A DNA stretch of 64,000 nt from Sabethes cyaneus (lineage: Eukaryota > Arthropoda > Insecta > Diptera > Culicidae). The DNA lies in the NCBI RefSeq assembly GCF_943734655.1, contig NC_071353.1, positions 148,162,043 through 148,226,042 on the forward strand, written 5' to 3'. The position numbers and the translations under genes are program-made. The notes under the pieces are model-generated. The model saw only the letters and a list, made by a program, of their open reading frames with translations, was not told the DNA's origin and ran no database searches. Shown here in pieces: positions 44,009 through 55,335 of this stretch; positions within the stretch are counted from its first letter, which is position 1; the number at the start of each line of letters is the position of its first letter.

Positions 44009-44150
44009 TTCTGCTGGACATCAGTTTTGTCCTGGTTTTCTTCATCGCTTTTACTTCTTGAGTCTCATTTCGTTTTTCTTCCGTTTTCAATCCTTCTCTT
44101 TTTTCTGCTCTTCATTGTCCCTTTGCTCCCTTCTTTTCAGGAAAAGCGGA
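44009..44150. repeat. Polypyrimidine tract ending at a strand switch
   Basis: This 140-bp stretch (GTCCTGGTTTTCTTCATCG, TTTTACTTCTTGAGTCTCAT) matches 49030-49120. At 44150 composition flips from pyrimidine-rich to purine-rich. Confidence 0.85.
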
Positions 44151-44666
44151 ACTAAAAAATGCAAGCAAACGTTCGAAAAGTTAAAAAAAGAGGAAAATCG
44201 CTACGACAAAACACGATGTAAAAAGATAGTAAAGATAAGACAGAAGGTTGACATTCGGACGCGTGTTCTGCCTTCCGAAGAAAAATGAAGGAAAGTGGAA
44301 TAGAAAAGAAACAAACAGATGAAAACCGAACAAAAGCGGAAAAACTTGACTGTAAAAGGAGACTAAGAAACAGTAGAAACGAGAAAAAAACAAATAAAAA
44401 GAGGACTGGACAGAGAGAATGCGAAAAAAAGAAAAGTTGAAGGGAAAACGAGAGAAAAACCAAAAGGAAAGTATGAAAAACGATTAATCTGTCTGAAAAA
44501 AGAAAAAAGACGAAAAAGGAAGCGAAAAAGAGGGATACGAGAGAAAAGTGACAGAGAAAAAAAGACAACAAAACAATGGAGCAGAAAAGGAAAAAAAACT
44601 GAAAAAAGAAACGAAACAGTACAGAAAAAGAGAAATCGAAGTGGAGCTATCGACTGTTTATGATTC

Positions 44667-44971
44667 CAACTTTATGTTTTCGGCAGGACAGTCATACGGC
44701 AAAGCAAAACGACACTTATTTATTCTATGACCGACGTTTCGATGTATTTAACATCTTTCTCAAGGAGTTCTACAGGTTCAAACCTTCTACAAAAGCCACC
44801 AGACAAAATACGATACGTGGTTCTGTATGACGTTCTATTGTTATATCTTAGAAATGATGTTAGCTATGTTATTTTATGTTGTAGAACTCCTTGAGAAAGA
44901 TGTTAAATACATCGAAACGTCGGTGTCGTTTTGCTTTGCCGTATGACTGTCCTGCCGAAAACATAAAGTTG
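44667..44971. repeat. Foldback with Penelope-like hammerhead-type motif
   Basis: The arms at 44667-44774 and 44880-44971 are reverse complements except for a ~14-bp block (about TATTTATTCTATGA) present only on the left. Read outward, each arm has CCTTGAGAAAGATGT, TAAAT and ACATCGAAACGTCGG. That is a GATGT/ACATC hairpin followed by GAAACGTC, the arrangement of hammerhead ribozymes in Penelope-like element terminal repeats. The CUGAUGA core reads CUUGAGA, so activity is doubtful. It interrupts the polypurine tract. Confidence 0.7.
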
Positions 44972-45835
44972 AAAAAGAGAAAAAACGGCAGATAAGCCAA
45001 GCCATTAAAAGAGAATTCAAACCAGAGAAAAATGGAAAAGTGAAAGCAACAGGGAACAAATGAAAGTAAAAGGGAACAAATTAGAGCTACAACAGAACAA
45101 AAAAAGGAACCGGAGTTACGAGAAAAGGAAGAGACAACCGAAAAACAGGACATTTAGATGACAAAACTAGCAAGTCGAAAAATGGTACTGAAAAAATAGG
45201 AAAAATGAGGAAAAAGGGGACAGAAAAAGTAGAAAAACGGGACAAAAAAGGAAGCACTGAAAAGCAAGAGAGAAACCGGGGCAAACGGGAATATATAAGA
45301 AAAGAAAATGAGAACGAACGACTCAAAAAATGGACTACAAAAGCGGAGAAGAAAATAAAAGGGAAAAGAGGAGAACAAAAAAAAGATAAAATGGTCCACA
45401 AGAATGGACTATAAAATGAATGCCCAGATCGACTATTTAGAAAAACGAGACTAAAATGAAATAAAACGATATAAACCACGAAAAAAGGAAACTTCGGACA
45501 GAAGCGAAAAACAGAACGTGTCAGAGTGGGAGGAAAGAGAAAAAACGAAACAGACAAAGATGAAAATGCAAAATGTAAAAGGCCAGAAAAAGGAGACACC
45601 TAACTTGCATCAAAGTCTGAAAACAAGAACTAGAAACGATACTAAAAAGAAGGAAAAATGAAGAGAAAAGGGAAAGGACAGTACAAAGAATGACAAAAAA
45701 GAGCAATAGTACATACAGTAAAACAGGGGACAGTAAAACATGAAAAACCGTTTGAAAGAGAGGAAACACAGACCAGCAGAAGAAGAAAAACAGAATACAG
45801 AAAGAAGAAAACCGAAACGAAATACGGGACAAGAA

Positions 45836-46472
45836 ATATGAATATGAATATATGGTACTACCGCCTGCCTTAGCAGAACATCCGTTCATCCGTTCCGTTC
45901 ATGAGCCTATGCTTTCCACCTCTTGCATGAAGGGCCAAAAGGGAATTGGTCGATAAGCAACATCATTTACGCGTACTAGGGATTTAGAGAATCTCCTTCC
46001 AGGGGCTAAGTCGCCTGAGTCAATCGTTGAATAAACCTAGGTCCACCGCTTCAAACAAGTGCTCTGATGGTCCCTCCCTCCTCCCCATTCTAGTTTATTT
46101 ATGAAATGTGGTATATATGGTACAATCTCACCAGCAGTCCTTCAAATGGAATAGAATTGCGTCCTTTTAGTTTCCATAAGTGCTTCTAATAATTAGTTTA
46201 ATTTTTTCTTTTGGTATCCAATATCCATGTGCAGTATTAACACTCGTATTGGCCAAAGTTTTATATAGCAGGAGGTGCTTCCTAAGCTAAAACGAAAAAA
46301 ATAATTAAAATAACTTATTTTATGCTTACCTATTAACAAGGTCGTGTGGCTCCGCCGTCTGTCCAAAAGCTCGATTTTGAGATCAGGCAGCCGGAAACCA
46401 GCCAGTAACGCACCTCCTAGCTTGGCTACTCAATAGAGCATTACCGGGTATGGCCACGTGGAGGCGCTAGGC
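45836..46472 (-). mobile_element. Retroposed element (LINE/SINE type) with 18-bp TSD
   Basis: CGAAATACGGGACAAGAA occurs at 45818-45835 and again at 46473-46490, identical and directly outside the element. On the minus strand it starts near 46472 with CTAGCGCCTCCACGTGG and ends in a CATATT-type tail near 45836. The length (637 bp), tail and TSD fit target-primed retroposition. The 5' part resembles 7915-8045. It is either a LINE with its body deleted or a SINE-like derivative. No coding frame was found. Confidence 0.85.
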
Positions 46473-47454
46473 GAAATACGGGACAAGAAAGAGGAAAAAC
46501 GCAAACGCAAAACTGTCGAGAAAAGAGAAAGAACACAACACAACAGACTAAGAAAGAGACGACAGAGAAGGTAGAGTAAGAGAAAAAATAGAGACAAAAT
46601 ATGGGACAGGGCTGGAAAAGAGAAAAGTCCAAACAAAAATAGAAAAAATCCAAAATGGACCACTCAAAACTGGACCACTACAAGAAAGGGTTTCGAGTGG
46701 AAAAATGAAAAATGGGAAAAAGATGACAAAAAATAAGGACTACAGAAATACAAGACTGAAATCGGAACAGAAAAAGACAGCAAAATGATTAGAACATAGA
46801 AAATCAAGAGAAAAAAAAGGAATGCAGAGAGGAATAAAAAGAGAGACGGCACTTGAAGTGAAGTGAATAGTGAAAATAAGAATAGTGAAAATAAGGAAGT
46901 TGGAATGTGATTGAGAAAAATGAAAACCGAGTGTAAAAAAGAAAAAGCGATAAAAAGCACAGAAAAGCAAGAAACGGTGGAAAAAAGAGCCATATTTTCT
47001 CGCAGAAGACATACGCAGAAAAACTTGACTGGACAAAGAGGAAAAATCTAGATAACAGTATAGGACTGCATATAAAAGGGAACCGAAAAAAGGAACAGAA
47101 AGAGGTGAACCGCAGTTTAAAACGAGAAAAAACAACACAAGGGAAACATGGAACAGAGGGATGGATAAACGGAAAAAACTGGAGTGGAAAACAGAAGGAA
47201 AAAAGGAGAGTAAACTGGAAAAGCCACCAGAAAAGAGCGAAAAAGGGGACGACTAGATAGAACAGCGAAGGCAGGACGGAAAAGAGGATCGCGGAAGAGA
47301 AACGACATGGAAACGAAAGAGAACGTTAGTGGAAATGAGATAAACGGCGAAAGAGGACAGAAAAGGCGAAAGAACGTGACAAAAAGTGGGAAAACGGGGT
47401 TGAAAACGAGAAGAAAAAAAAAACAAAACCGCAGGAGAGAAAAAGAAAACCCCC

Positions 47455-47570
47455 TAATAATTGACATTTTAGCAATACATCGCACGTTTTCTTTCCGTAC
47501 GTTCCTTTGGTTTTACCATAAACGTGCGGAAACAAAACGTGCGATCTATTAAGGAAATGTCAAATATTAT
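47455..47570. repeat. Hairpin MITE (~115 bp)
   Basis: Inverted arms share ATCGCACGTTTT/AAAACGTGCGAT and TTGACATTT/AAATGTCAA, with a loop near 47510. The paralogous tract at about 51015-51030 lacks it, so it is an insertion. TAA/TTA at the edges may be a 3-bp duplication. Confidence 0.65.
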
Positions 47571-48240
47571 GGCTCGTAAAAAGCTGGCTAGAAGGAACAA
47601 GAAAAATGATGGGAAAAGGAGATCAAACGGGATGTAAAAAAAGAAAGAAAAAAGGGACAAAAAACGAAACAATAAGACAGGCGAGGTAGAAAAGAAAAAC
47701 GTGGAAAACGGCTAAAGAATGATGTATCAGAAGGGAGAAAAAACCAGGAGATACAACAGGAAAACAAGAAAACGGAAAAAGTACAAATAGAACAACAGAA
47801 TAAACGTTACAGAAAGCATGAAAAACGGTGCATCAAAAAGATAAATGGAACAAATAGATACGAAAAACGGGAAGGAAAGAAGATGGAGTTAGATAAAAAA
47901 CGAAGACTGGAAACCAAAAAAGGGGGAAAGGAGAAAAGAAAAGACGGAAAACGAGAAAGAAAATAACAAAAAATAAATTAAATACGTGAGGAAAAACAGA
48001 ACTGGAAATAAAAAGAATGTGCAGAAGAAAAGAAACAGGAAACGAATTAGAACGAAACAATGAAACAGCACACACTGAATAGAAAGAAAAGAGCAACGAT
48101 AGGAAAAGTGGCAAAGCGGAAGAAAAAAAAAGAAAAGTGAGTACTAAAACCAAGGAAACGGTAGAGAAAATGAATAGAAAACAGGTAAAACTGATCAGAA
48201 AAGAGTCAAAACGTGTGAGAAAATAACAGGAAAAATGTCA

Positions 48241-48342
48241 ATCCTAATTTCAAGTAAACCTTCCTGTCTAATTACGTATCCATGACCGGTTTGAAGCAGA
48301 ACGTCATATTCAATTCAGTCCAAATTCAAGCCTAATTTAATG
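48241..48342 (-). repeat. Diverged TTGGACTTGAAATT-type repeat, minus orientation
   Basis: This stretch (CTAATTTCAAG, CCGGTTTGAAG, AAGCCTAATTTAATGTCAAA) aligns with 51661-51725 and, beyond the TTAA element, 52461-52495. Confidence 0.75.
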
Positions 48343-48579
48343 TCAAATATCAAGGGCAATCTTAAGTTCAATTGCATGTTTGTCTGTGCTGTAAAACTTC
48401 CGAATATTCAGCGGCTTTTGCGAAACCGGACAGAAGTGAAAATTATACTGAAATACCTTCTCCATATCTGGAACTATCACTTTGAAGATCTGTTCCCGAT
48501 ATTTCTCGGCGAATGTGCCGTCGTGAACTTCCAGAAGAATTGAATACCTGTCAATATTATCCATTGAATCAAAGGGCAA
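48343..48579 (-). CDS. Unidentified ORF (78 aa)
   Basis: A minus-strand frame of mixed composition lies between low-complexity tracts. It reads RYSILLEVHDGTFAEKYREQIFKVIVPDMEKVFQYNFHFCP, which is balanced and protein-like. It may be a fragment of a host gene or transposon protein brought in with an insertion. No family was recognised. Part of its end overlaps the flanking repeat. Confidence 0.3.
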   Translation of the reverse strand: MPFDSMDNIDRYSILLEVHDGTFAEKYREQIFKVIVPDMEKVFQYNFHFCPVSQKPLNIRKFYSTDKHAIELKIALDI

Positions 48580-48719
48580 TGTATGGCAAGTTTGGAGTGT
48601 TCTATTTTCCCGGAGGGGAGAGTTGTCGATTCTTTAGACATCTTGTTTCGAAGATTCTTGAACCAGTTATTCTACGACAATTTTTATGTGACGGTGACGG
48701 CGAATTTGCCTCGTTTTCC

Positions 48720-49195
48720 TCCTCTTGATTTTATTTTTTCTGCTCGCTCTTTTCTGTTTCCCTATTCTTCCTGTCTGGTTTTTTGCCCATTTCAATACTG
48801 ATACTGATATCTCGCTTGTGTTCCACTTTGTCGTTTTTTCCATTTTTTCTTTTCGCGAGTCTCGTTTTTATTATTTTTTGTCCAGTTGACCCTTTTTTGT
48901 GCCTTCGAATGTTTCGTTCTTCCTCTTATTATGCCCTGCTTTTATTCATTTTCTTGAAACGTTCCGTCTTTATTTTCCATTTTATCCCGTTTGTCGTGTT
49001 TCAAATTTTTCTGGACAGCAGTCTGTCCTGGATTTCTTTATCGGTTTTACTTCTTGAGTCTCATTTTTTTCGTTTTTCTTCCGTTCTCGCCCTTTTTCTG
49101 TCCATTCTGTTTTGTCTCGGCCTCATTTTGCCTTTTCTCACCCGCATTTCCATTTTTTCTCTTTCTATGTTTCGTTTTCCCTCCTGTTCTGTTAC
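48720..49195. repeat. Polypyrimidine tract, paralogue of 42120-44150 without the array
   Basis: It aligns with 42120-42260 and 44009-44120. The junction TTTCTGGACAGCAGTCTGTCC at about 49009 stands where the other copy has the CAGAC array. Composition flips to purine-rich at 49195. Confidence 0.85.
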
Positions 49196-51655
49196 GATAA
49201 AACAAATGAATAAAGGAGAAAAAGACTAAATGGCAGATAAGAAAAGAGAAAAAAGCGGAACAGAACCAAAAGATGGCATACGGAACATCTGAATAACAAA
49301 AAAACAAAACAAGAAAGACAAAAAAGAGGAGTAAGACAAAAAAACGAACTAGAAAAGGAGTTAACAGAAAAAAGACGTAAACTCGAGAACGAAACGAAAC
49401 CAGAAACAAAAGAAGGAAGAGAAAAGTCGAAAAATGAGACAACGAGTAATTCCGGCAATGAAACAATAAAAAAATTTAATAAAATAAAATAAACAGAAGG
49501 AAAACGGAAAAAACTGGATTGAAATATGGAAAATGAGATAAAACGTAACAGAAATACATCGATAGGAAAAAAGGAAAAGTGGGACTAAAAAATGCAAGAA
49601 AGAAATTCTAATTCTAAATGTAAAAAGAGCGAAGATTAGTCAGAAAGTTGGCACTCGGAAGGGTGTTCTGCTTTCCGAAGAAAAACGAAGAAAAGTTGAA
49701 CAGAAAAAACGGATGAAAACCGTACAAAAGCGGGAAAACTTGTCTGAAAAAAACAGGCTAAATAGAATAAACACGGAGAGGACAGGAGAAAAGAGGAGCG
49801 AATGAAACAGTGAATGAAAATGAAATAAAAACAAAAGAACATTAACAAAAACTGAGAAAAGCAAATAAGAAAAACAAGAGGAAGAACGGGACTGAAAAGA
49901 AGAAAATAGAGACTGGAAAAAAGGACAACGAAATAAGGGAAAACGATGGAGACAAAAGAAACGGAACTGATAATACGGAAAAAGAAGATAAATGGAAAAA
50001 CAAAATAAAAAGAATAAGAGAAGCACGGAATAAAAGCAGTAAAAAAATGAAGACGGGACGGAACCAGAACACGGCAGAGGGGAGAAAAAGGGAAAGAAGG
50101 GAATAAAAAGTGAAAAAGAAAATAAATGGGAAGAGAACAGGAAAAGAGGAAAATCGGCACAAAGAAAAAAGAAAACGGCACATAGAAAAGAGGCAGCGAC
50201 AGCAAACTGTACACCTGAAAAGAAGACGAAAAGAAAAGGATGACGAAAAATAAGGGCTGCAAAATAAAAACAAGATTAAATAAAGCAGGAAATAATGAAT
50301 AAAGAGGGAAACCGGGACAGAAAATGATAAAAAAAAATACAGACAGCAAAAAAAGTAAAACAAACAAAAAATGATTAGATAAACAAGAAAAAAGGGGATT
50401 AAAAACAGAAAAAATAGAAACAATAAGTTCGAATGTGAATGAGAAATTATTGAAAATTTAGGGTACAGAAAAGCAAAAACGGTGGACAAAAGAGAAACGG
50501 CGTCAAAAGCAGAAAAACTCGATTGGAAAAAGGAAAAAAACTGAACGACACCAGTAAAAAACAGTAAAGGAAATAGATAGAAAGAAACCGAAAGAAGGAA
50601 AGAGGAACAGAAAAGACGAAAAACGGGACAGAAAATGATTAAACCAAGATTAACGGATTAGGTTGCATTCATTCACCTTTTTAGCTTTTTAGCCTTTTTG
50701 GTGATGAGTTATTGAAAAAAAGAGAAAAAAAACAAAAGTTGGAAACATGGAACAGAGGGATAAACGAAAAAAAACCGGAGTGCAAAGTAGAAAACAGGAG
50801 GAAAAAGGAGAGTAAACGTGAAAAGCCACCAGAAAAACAAAGAGAACGAAAATGGAAGACGACGAGACAAAACGGCAAAAAAAAAGAAAGAGAACGATAG
50901 AGGAAATGGGGCAAACGGCGAAAGAGAACAGAAAAGATGCGTTCTTTCACAAACAAAAAGCCGTTTCCCACTTTTTGTGGGTTGGAAAAGAGGAAAAACC
51001 AAACCGCGGGACAGAAAAAGAAAGTCGATAGAAGGAACAAGAAAAATGTTGGGAAAAAGAGATCAGACGAGATATAAAACGAGAAACAAACATGGACAAA
51101 AAAAAACGGGACAACAAGGCAGGCAAAGAAGAAAAGAAAAACGGGAAAAACGGCTAAAGAATGATGTATTCGAAAGGAGGGAAAACTAGGAGATACAACA
51201 GGAAAACAAGAAAGCGGAAAAAGAACAAAATAGAACATAACAGAGTAAACGTGACAAAAAACATGAACGAAACATGAACATGAAAAAACGGAACAAATAA
51301 ATACGAAAAACGAAAGGGAAAGGAAATAAAAAGAGTTAGGTAAAAAACGAAGACTGGAAACGAAAAAAAAGAGCAAAAGAGAAGAGGAAAGCCGGAAAAC
51401 GAGAAAGAAAATAACAAAAAAATAGTGAAATACGTGGGGAAAAACAAGACTGAGCATGAGAAACAAACGAAACAGGAAACAATTAAAAACAGAACAATGA
51501 AACAGGACACACTGAACAGGAAAAAAAAGAAAAACAAAAGAAAAAGTGGCGAAACAGAAGAAAAAAGAAGAAAAGTTTGCTTTAAAACCAAGAAAACTGC
51601 AGAGAAATTGAACAGAAAAGAGGTAAAACGTGTGAGAGAATAAAACGAAAAACGT
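49196..51655. repeat. Polypurine tract, second copy
   Basis: GA-rich low-complexity DNA parallels 44151-48240. Long Phe/Ser-rich minus-strand frames here (for example 50681-51754) come from its composition and are not counted as genes. Confidence 0.9.
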
Positions 51656-52690
51656 CAACCCTAGTTTCAAGTTAAACTTCGTGCCTAATTTCGTGTCCAT
51701 GTCCGGTTTGAAGTGGAACGTCAAATTAAGGGGGCATAGTACTTTTAACACCATATTTTTTGCCTTATTTCAAATATTTTATTCTCGATAACGCGAAAAG
51801 CAAATCGATTCGGGTTTTTTGCATTCTAAACATTGCACTTTATACTTATATTTACAATTTTGTTTGCATATGTGAACCTCTTCCCCTCTCCCCTACGGCT
51901 CCTTGAACATGATCGTTCGAAAAAAACATGATTTGCGGTACCATGGATTGGCGCTGGGGGTCTTATCCGAATTGAAAAATTCCAAAACGACATGAAAGTA
52001 TATTAAATTATCTCGTGTTTGACCCATCCTTTTTTAAAATTCGAACGCATAACAAAATGGCGGACATTCAAACATAAAAGTAAGGTTTTTAGTCGAAAAA
52101 ATTGACTTTAAACATTTCTAACAAATACAAAAATAGTAATATCAAAAAAAGGATGGGTCAAACACTAGATAATTTTGTTGGCTTTAAAACAAAAAAAGAA
52201 TCATGCGAATTGCTTGAGCCGTTCTTGAGATATTTATGGTACCGAATTTCAAAACCTGGTTTCGAGAAAAACGACGTCGAACTTTTTATTCGCCGTGTAA
52301 TCGCTCCAGACATGCGCGGTACAAATAGCTGTAACTTTGTCAATTTTTGGAATTCATTGAAATGACTTGAAACACATATGGTCAAAATGTTAATCTTTCG
52401 AAATAATCAATAAAAAAAATTTCGATTTTTTTAAGTTGAAAAAGTACTATGCCCCCTTAAAATCAGTCCAAATTCAAGCCTAATTTAATGTCAAATGTTC
52501 TAGTCCTATTTAAATCTAATTTTAAGTCAAATTTCCACTTCAATATAGAGCAAAGCTTCAAGCTCAAATTAGTCTAAATTTAGGTCTAATTTAATGTCCT
52601 AGATCCGAGTTCAACTCTAATTTCTAGTTCAGTTCCAAATCTATATAATTTCTAGTCCAATATAAACTTAGATCTTAAAATCACAACCCG
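51656..52690 (-). repeat. Diverged TTGGACT repeat, interrupted
   Basis: 51656-51729 and 52457-52690 carry the same AATTTAATGTCAAAT / CTAGTCC-type iterations in minus orientation. They are split by the TTAA element at 51730-52456. Confidence 0.7.
51730..52456. mobile_element. TTAA-flanked TIR element, 727 bp (piggyBac-like)
   Basis: GGGGGCATAGTACTTTT begins the element and its exact complement ends it. TTAA flanks both sides (51726-51729, 52457-52460). The paralogous sequence at 48326-48345 is continuous across the same position, giving an empty site. TTAA specificity and size suggest a non-autonomous piggyBac- or Kolobok-type element. The 87-aa frame inside (52102-52365) has no transposase motif. 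Confidence 0.9.
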
Positions 52691-54400
52691 AAAGTCTAGA
52701 CTTTTCAACCCAATCACACGGGTATTTTGGGGAAAGGTAGTAACAGTTTCGCCCTCGCATAGGATTACTCCGTTTTTTCAGGTCGGCTGCTCCACCCTTC
52801 GTTTATGTCTGCGCACGCTAGTGTGTCTGACTGAATCCGTTGGTGCCTAGCTCCGTTAGAGAAAACATCTCTTGGCTGGTTGGTGAAGGGTAGACTTCTA
52901 AGCTCAGGCAGGACACATACACCGATGACGGCGGCGGCTATAAAACGCCATCCTCGGCGGGTCCACGGCCGCCGGCCGTCGCAGACGCAGTCGAATCGGT
53001 TTCAAACCGAACCAAAGTGCGAGTCAGTTCAGTGCCGATATGAAATAATGATTTTTATTTGCCGCTATATAATTAACCGGCTATATGCTAACGATAGTTT
53101 GATTAAAATTGCTCAATCCAACGGCTTCTTATTGAGGGAAGCACCACACTGTTTTACGGGTTTAGCTAATTGCTAATGGGGACGACCAATGACATTATCT
53201 TGCTAAATAGAACCCACCTTGCTTCTTGTTTAGAGACGCAGAAAATATTCTGTCAGTGCCGGAAAACCCAAAACAACATCCTAGCAACCCAGGAATACAA
53301 TGCAGCTGCTGCTGCAGCAGCAGCAGTGATTACTCTGTCATAAATATGGTTATTTATTAAGTCTAAACCTTCGCTTTTATTTTTATTTTATTTATTTTTT
53401 CTTCGGCTCGAACACTTACACTCTGTCTCCTGGTTTGCTCCCGCGCACGCTGGAGGTTCTCTGGTGTTGTGGTGCCAACCTGCCAAGGACAGACCACCGA
53501 CACAAGAATTGATGGGAAATAAATATCCTTTAGAACTACTACTGGCTGGCTCAGCAGTTGCCGTTGCTGCTGCTCCAACTATCGTAATGGGTACGGCACT
53601 TAAACTGTGTGCCAGAATAACCGGATTTTGACGGTTGTGGGTCATGGTGCATAAAAGGCAGCAGCCGCACAGTTCACACTTCTTCACAGCTTCTTTTTTT
53701 TTGTTTTTCCAGCAGCAGCAGCTGCTGCTGCTGCTTATTGCCAGTAAATAATTTCGAAGTACTTCGTGATTAGGATGAAACCGCTTTTGTAAACAAGCAC
53801 TTAAATCACTAAAATTCCACCGAAGAATGTTCAACTTGGAACTCTAAATAAACAACAATACGGGGCAGACCGGTTAAAGTCTAGGTTAAATTGTTTCTTC
53901 ACCACTAGGCATGCTTTGATTGGCAAGATTGAGCTAGAAATTGGCGATTGGTGCATTGTTTGTTTACAAAAGCAGTTGCGACCTACTTTCACGAGGAAGG
54001 TACTTTGAAAGGTTTGAAAGTGACTGAAAACGTAATGGCCGCGCGCACTGAGAACCACCTAGCACAGTTTTTAGTTAATTAGGAAAATACGAGTTGCCCT
54101 TCACTGATAATAGTTTTCTTTAGAAAAAGGCATTACAAATGATAAACTTTTTGCGGCCCCTGTTCTTGTAGTAACAGGAGCAATGTTTTTATTACAACTG
54201 CTATTGTTAGTCTAGGACAGATGTTTACATTTGCTTTGTTCTCGCGCGATCACTAAATCTATTGGAATAGTTAGTCATGAGTTAGCATGAACTGCTTTTA
54301 TTAAACTATGATTTGTCAAACTCAATAAAATTTTCATTCTATTCTGTTCGCAAACGTCACACAAGCAAGTTGTGTTTTAGCGGAGTACTTACGATAGGTT
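52691..54400. other. Unassigned, host-like, promoter-like features
   Basis: There are no transposon signatures. The stretch contains a GC-rich block with a TATA box (see next), and CAG/CTG runs at about 53300-53328 and 53711-53735 that form hairpins. A 148-aa minus-strand frame (53834-53388) is Ser/Cys-rich and probably spurious. Confidence 0.3.
52939..52945 (+). promoter_or_regulatory. Possible TATA box
   Basis: TATAAAA stands in a GC-rich context (GGCGGCTATAAAACGCC), with insect initiator-like TCAGT words at about 53023-53034. The spacing is longer than the usual 25-30 bp, so the TSS is uncertain. Confidence 0.3.
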
Positions 54401-54539
54401 ATGGGTCCTCTTATCGCTGCGTATTGAAGCTCCGATTCTGATTCAATCAAGTTTGGCAGGCCAACTTTCGCGAACTCACGGTTCTTCAAGACTGACCCGG
54501 AATCGAACTGTTTCAAGGACCACTTGAAACCAAGACCAA

Positions 54540-55060
54540 GACCTAGCTCGAACTCCATGATCAGTGGGCGGCTATCAAACCCGACAAGAAGAACGACGGA
54601 ACTTTTGACTTATTTTTCTCATGGAATTCCTTTATTGGATCTAACGAATTACGTTCATGGCGAGTTGAAGAAGCAATTACAGCGAGGAAAGTCCAGAACA
54701 ACCTGGAGGAAGCGTTTGAAGATTCTACCGGACTGCCTAGGCCGGTAGACCTTTTGCGACAGACCTTGGAAACTGTTCGTCGATGTCGCAATATGCCAAC
54801 GAAATCCGACGGTTCATCTACTGAACGGGATTGGTTTCGAGATATCAGAAGAACGGATTGGAGTGTTGCTGCTGTACAGTCTTCCGGATGAGTACAGGCC
54901 AATGATTACGACTCTGGAAAACTCTGGGACTCCGGTAACCAGAGATGCCATTAAGTCCAAGCTACTACAGGAGGTGCAGGTCCCTTCGTCGGATGCGGCT
55001 CTGTTGGGGAAAGAGAAGCGTAGAGACTCCAGCTTTGCCAGCGCGCTGATTGCTCCTGCC
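54540..55060 (+). pseudogene. Ty1/copia gag fragment
   Basis: The recognisable core is ISEERIGVLLLYSLPDEYRPMI, then TLENSGTPVTRDAIKSKLLQEV at about 54839-54978. This is the conserved helix-rich part of copia-type Gag (UBN2-like). Upstream, in a shifted frame, AFEDSTGLPRPVDLLRQTL fits the preceding gag helices. Frameshifts near 54700-54840 break it. There is no LTR, CCHC knuckle or pol. Confidence 0.68.
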
Positions 55061-55084
55061 AGGGAGTGGTTACACACGTGGTTC

Positions 55085-55335
55085 GATAATCATCGTGTTT
55101 TACCACTGGACTGGACGGCGACAGTTTCTCGAGATGGCTGCCTTGTGTGATTTCGGAAAAAGCAGTGAAGACTGGCGAAAGGACCTCATCGATAAATACA
55201 TTAAAGTAACGATTCGACAGATGCGATTTAAACCAATGGAGCTGTAGCCCTCCACCGTATCTTTTCGCAAGACAGAGGCCTTGAGTTAGCGATGAACTGC
55301 TATTAAAACGCCGTTCGATCGTCAAAGTTTCTGCC
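55085..55335 (-). pseudogene. Jockey/CR1-like RT fragment
   Basis: The minus strand has LHWFKSHLSNRYFNVFIDEVLSP followed by FTAFSEITQGSHLEKLSP. This is the RT block before the catalytic YADD (consensus SGVPQGSVLGPLLF). The catalytic motif is not reached, and residues of the VPQG loop are changed. Confidence 0.62.

Larger units (their letters stand above)
44151..48240. repeat. Polypurine tract, paralogue of 49575-51655
   Basis: About 4 kb is dominated by GAAAA, AACGGGACAG and GAAAGAG words. Several blocks align in order with 49575-51655, for example TGTTCTGCCTTCCGAAGAAA at 44267 and TGTTCTGCTTTCCGAAGAAA at 49663, or GAAACATGGAACAGAGGGAT at both 47140 and 50742. Insertions at 44667, 45836 and 47455 explain much of the length difference. 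No genes. Confidence 0.9.

Noticed and set aside
42141..44288. Very long frames encoding TRPDQ or SGLVW repeats (up to 715 aa)
   Set aside because: They are read-through of a stop-free 5-bp repeat, which is open in several frames on both strands. There is no codon bias or non-repeat domain.
49636..51754. Long Phe/Ser/Leu-rich minus-strand frames that look like membrane proteins
   Set aside because: They come from pyrimidine-rich composition. The same appearance occurs in every polypyrimidine tract here, and paralogous frames are not conserved.
53650..53675. Core promoter (CATAAAAG with ACAGTTC)
   Set aside because: Spacing between the TATA-like and initiator-like words is only about 19 bp, and no downstream frame supports it.
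53388..53834. 148-aa minus-strand frame as a gene
   Set aside because: It is inflated by CAG/CTG runs, and overlapping frames exist on both strands.
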